Assembly (NCBI GenBank): GCA_964019695.1
Contig: OZ026525.1
Location: 67,377,753-67,441,752, forward strand
Source of the DNA: Loripinus fragilis
Taxonomy: Eukaryota; Mollusca; Bivalvia; Lucinida; Lucinidae
DNA length: 64,000 nucleotides
Direction: 5' to 3'
Positions within the stretch are counted from its first letter, which is position 1. Every line of letters starts with the position of its first letter. The notes beneath the pieces were generated by a model. The model made no database searches and was not told the DNA's origin. It saw only the letters and a list, made by a program, of their open reading frames with translations. Position numbers and translations under genes: made by a program. Below, piece after piece: positions 60,609 to 64,000 of this stretch.

Positions 60609-62041
60609 AGGCTCGCCCCTCTCGAATATCTGTCAAAAATTCAATTTTCCAAAAATTGCCTAAAATTGTGGAGAAACACTTCTTTTGATGAAAGGAATAA
60701 ATAATTTAGCGAAAAAATATTTTCTTAGCACAATTTAAGATAGTACCTAATTTTCACTATGTTGTAAGGTCCGCGCCAATCCAATTTTCGTCAAAAAATC
60801 AATTTTCCAAAAATTGCCTAAAATTGTGGAGAAACAGTTCTTTTGATGAAAGGAATAAATAATTTAGCCAAAAAATATTTTCTTATCACAGTTAAGATAG
60901 AACCTAATTTTCACTATTTTTGTAAGGTCCGCGTCTGTCGAATTTCCGTCAAAAATTCAATTTTCCAAAAATTGCCTAAAATTGTGGAGAAATACTTCTT
61001 TTGATGAAAGGTATAAATAATTTAGCAAAAAAATATTTTCTAAGAACAATTTAAGATAGTACCTAATTTTCACTATTTATGTAAGGTCCGCGCCTGTCGA
61101 ATATCCGTCAAAAATTCAATTTTCCAAAAATTGCCTAAAATTGTGGAGAAACAGTTCTTTTGATGAAAGGAATAAATAATTTAGCCAAAAAAATTTTTTT
61201 CTTAGCACAATTTAAGAAAGTACCTAATTTTCACTATTTTTGTAAGGTCCGCGCCAATCCAATTTTCGTCAAAAAATCAATTTTCCAAAAAAGCCTAATA
61301 TTGTGGAGAAACAGTTCGTTTGATGAAAGGAATAAATAATTTAGCCAAAAAATATTTTCTTAGCACAATTTAAGATAGTACCTAATTTTCACCATTTTTG
61401 TAAGGCTCGCCCCTGTCGAATATCCGTCAAAAATTCAATTTTCCAAAAATTGCCTAAAATTGTGGAGAAACACTTCTTTTGATGAAAGGAATAAATAATT
61501 TAGCGAAAAAATATTTTCTTAGCACAATTTAAGATAGTACCTAATTTTCAATATTTTTGTAAGGTCCGCGCGCCTGTCAAATTTCCGTCAAAAATTCAAT
61601 TTTCCAGAAATTGCCTAAAATTGTGGAAAAACACTTCTTTTGATGAAAGGAATAAATAATTTAGCCAAAAAATATTTTCTTAGCACAAATTAAGATAGAA
61701 CCTAATTTTCACTATTTTTGTAAGGTCCGCGTCTGTCGAATTTCCGTCAAAAATTCAATTTTCCAAAAATTGCCTAAAATTGTGGAGAAACACTTCTTTT
61801 GATGAAAGGAATAAATAATTTAGCCAAAATTTTTTTTTTCTTAGCACAATTTAAGAAAGTACCTAATTTTCATTATTTTTGTAAGGTCCGCGCCAATCCA
61901 ATTTTCGTCAAAAAATCAATTTTCCAAAAATTGCCTAAAATTGTGGAGAAACAGTTCTTTTGATGAAAGGAATAAATAATTTAGCCAAAAAATATTTTTT
62001 AGCACAATTTATGATAGTACCTAATTTTCACCATTTTTGTA
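60609..62041. repeat. 9-monomer terminal repeat, copy 1 (1,433 bp)
   Basis: It starts with GGCTCGCCCCTCTCGAATATC, then the TATGTTGTAAGG monomer, the TTATCACAGTTAAGATAGAACC monomer and the GAGAAATAC monomer. The same opening series recurs at 62042 and 63155. Upstream of all three starts is the private CAATTTATGATAGTACC variant. Confidence 0.82.
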
Positions 62042-63154
62042 AGGCTCGCCCCTCTCGAATATCTGTCAAAAATTCAATTTTCCAAAAATTGCCTAAAATT
62101 GTGGAGAAACACTTCTTTTGATGAAAGGAATAAATAATTTAGCGAAAAAATATTTTCTTAGCACAATTTAAGATAGTACCTAATTTTCACTATGTTGTAA
62201 GGTCCGCGCCAATCCAATTTTCGTCAAAAAATCAATTTTCCAAAAATTGCCTAAAATTGTGGAGAAACAGTTCTTTTGATGAAAGGAATAAATAATTTAG
62301 CCAAAAAATATTTTCTTATCACAGTTAAGATAGAACCTAATTTTCACTATTTTTGTAAGGTCCGCGTCTGTCGAATTTCCGTCAAAAATTCAATTTTCCA
62401 AAAATTGCCTAAAATTGTGGAGAAATACTTCTTTTGATGAAAGGTATAAATAATTTAGCAAAATAATATTTTCTTAGAACAATTTAAGATAGTACCTAAT
62501 TTTCACTATTTATGTAAGGTCCGCGCCTGTCGAATATCCGTCAAAAATTCAATTTTCCAAACATTGCCTAAAATTGTGGAAAAACACTTCTTTTGATGAA
62601 AGGAATAAATAATTTAGCCAAAAAATATTTTCTTAGCACAAATTTAGATAGAACCTAATTTTCACTATTTTTGTAAGGTCCGCGTCTGTCGAATTTCCGT
62701 CAAAAATTCAATTTTCCAAAAATTGCCTAAAATTGTGGAGAAACACTTCTTTTGATGAAAGGAATAAATAATTTAGCCAAAATTTTTTTTTTCTTAGCAC
62801 AATTTAAGAAAGTACCTAATTTTCATTATTTTTGTAAGGTCCGCGCCAATCCAATTTTCGTCAAAAAATCAATTTTCCAAAAAAGCCTAAAATTGTGGAG
62901 AAACAGTTCTTTTGATGAAAGGAATAAATAATTTAGCCAAAAATTTTTTTTTTCTTAGCACAATTTAAGAAAGTACCTTATTTTCACTATTTTTGTAAGG
63001 TCCGCGCCAATCCAATTTTCGTCAAAAAATCAATTTTCCAAAAAAGCCTAAAATTGTGGAGAAACAGTTCTTTTGATGAAAGGAATAAATAATTTAGCCA
63101 AAAAATATTTTTTAGCACAATTTATGATAGTACCTAATTTTCACCATTTTTGTA
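62042..63154. repeat. 7-monomer terminal repeat, copy 2 (1,113 bp)
   Basis: It has the same opening series as 60609, including TATGTTGTAAGG near 62194. It carries TTTAGCAAAATAATA near 62457 and CCAAACATTGCC near 62560, both private to it. Confidence 0.82.
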
Positions 63155-64000
63155 AGGCTCGCCCCTCTCGAATATCTGTCAAAAATTCAATTTTCCAAAA
63201 ATTGCCTAAAATTGTGGAGAAACACTTCTTTTGATGAAAGGAATAAATAATTTAGCGAAAAAATATTTTCTTAGCACAATTTAAGATAGTACCTAATTTT
63301 CACTATTTTGTAAGGCTCGCGCCAATCCAATTTTCGTCAAAAAATCAATTTTCCAAAAATTGCCTAAAATTGTGGAGAAACAGTTCTTTTGATGAAAGGA
63401 ATAAATAATTTAGCCAAAAAATATTTTCTTATCACAGTTAAGATAGAACCTAATTTTCACTATTTTTGTAAGGTCCGCGTCTGTCGAATTTCCGTCAAAA
63501 ATTCAATTTTCCAAAAATTGCCTAAAATTGTGGAGAAATACTTCTTTTGATGAAAGGTATAAATAATTTAGCAAAAAAATATTTTCTTAGAACAATTTAA
63601 GATAGTACCTAATTTTCACTATTTATGTAAGGTCCGCGCCTGTCGAATATCCGTCAAAAATTCAATTTTCCAAAAATTGCCTAAAATTGTGGAGAAACAG
63701 TTCTTTTGATGAAAGGAATAAATAATTTAGCCAAAAAATATTTTTTAGCACATTTAAGATAGAACCTAATTTTCACTATTTTTGTAAGGTCCGCGTCTGT
63801 CGAATTTCGTCAAAAATTCAATTTTCCAAAAATTGCCTAAAATTGTGGAGAAATACTTCTTTTGATGAAAGGTATAAATAATTTAGCAAAAAAATATTTT
63901 CTTAGAATAATTTAAGATAGTACCTAATTTTCACTATTTATGTAAGGTCCGCGCCTGTCGAATATCCGTCAAAAATTCAATTTTCCAAAAATTGCCTAAA
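63155..64000. repeat. Terminal repeat, copy 3, cut by the window end
   Basis: It opens like the previous two but with TATTTTGTAAGGCTCGCGCC. From 63,787 it matches 58,230-58,440 at an offset of 5,557 bp (35 monomers), sharing GAATTTCGTC (one C missing) and TTAGAATAATTTAAG. The final monomer is truncated by the window edge. Confidence 0.8.

Larger units (their letters stand above)
1..64000. repeat. Tandem satellite array of about 159-bp monomers filling the window
   Basis: The same A+T-rich monomer repeats head to tail from the first to the last base. A convenient phase mark is the AGG of TTTTGTAAGGTCCGCGCC. Distances between successive marks are mostly 156-162 bp, and longer distances divide evenly by about 158.7, giving roughly 400 monomers. 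Every monomer I read runs in the same direction, with no inversion, insertion or unique spacer. Stop codons occur in all frames of the consensus, so it is not coding. Arrays of this kind and monomer size are typical of eukaryotic centromeric or pericentromeric heterochromatin; that placement is inference. I cannot name the family or the species. Both ends are still satellite, so the array is longer than 64 kb. Confidence 0.98.
55081..64000. repeat. Scrambled right section (about 56 monomers)
   Basis: No long constant-offset match runs through this section. It is pieced together from a second copy of the CCGCGCGCC/CGACAATCC unit (55.2-55.7 kb), monomers like the window start (56.5-56.75 kb), an AscI-type segment like 9.84-10.7 kb (57.0-57.8 kb), heptamer copy 4, and short 7- to 9-monomer repeats after 60.6 kb. 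It contains more private changes than A to D, such as CTGTATATTTCC near 56183, TTTTTTCAAAATAGCC near 55907 and ACTATGTTGTAAGG near 60754 and 62192. Confidence 0.8.

Noticed and set aside
1..64000. CRISPR array
   Set aside because: There are no short identical repeats separated by unique spacers; the entire 159-bp period is repeated, including what would be spacers, and no cas genes are present.
1..64000. Inverted segments or an embedded transposable element
   Set aside because: I looked for reverse-complement monomers (TACAAAAATAGTG followed by AAAATTAGG) and for breaks longer than a monomer. None was found; all length changes are small indels or whole monomers.
1..64000. Naming the satellite or species
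   Set aside because: The monomer length falls in the range of many plant and animal centromeric satellites, but the sequence does not match human alpha satellite, maize CentC or rice CentO as I remember them. A database search would be needed; none was possible.

Overview
The window is one uninterrupted tandem satellite array. From base 1 to base 64,000 an A+T-rich monomer of about 159 bp repeats head to tail, always in the same orientation, roughly 400 times. A hand count on the consensus gives about 30% G+C. I see no protein-coding gene, RNA gene, transposon, CRISPR array or other unique sequence, and neither array edge lies in the window. This points to eukaryotic constitutive heterochromatin, possibly centromeric or pericentromeric. 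The species cannot be told from the sequence, and I do not recognise the monomer as a satellite family I know.

Each monomer has a short G+C-rich, CpG-rich box of about 26 bp. After it come a block of phased AAAATT/AATTTT tracts, a small imperfect dyad around TTTTGATGAAAG, a length-variable A/T tract with the palindrome AAAATATTTT, and a TTTTCACTATTTTTGTA tail. Variant monomers recur in a fixed order, so the array has several levels of higher-order structure.

Layout. 1-1265: irregular leading monomers. 1266-3967: a 17-monomer block. About 3,760-18,675 and 18,676-33,590: two tandem copies (A and B) of a 14.91-kb super-repeat of about 94 monomers. Each copy is subdivided by a tag monomer into blocks of 16, 13, 19, 23 and 23 monomers in A, and 16, 13, 19, 22 and a rearranged block in B. 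About 33,050-47,491 and 47,492-55,080: one full and one partial copy (C and D) of a related but different 14.44-kb super-repeat. C contains a nested duplication of about 5.9 kb (38,250-44,124 against 44,125-48,930). 55,080-64,000: a more scrambled section with short 7- to 9-monomer repeats. It shares private variants with both the C/D units and the window start.

The parts form a record of array evolution rather than a pathway. Whole-monomer deletions, a 320-bp dimer gain, 793-bp pentamer duplications, a 16-bp slippage deletion and chimeric monomers at block boundaries all fit unequal exchange or break-copy events between misaligned repeats. Point variants in the CpG box are often C-to-T or G-to-A changes at CpG.
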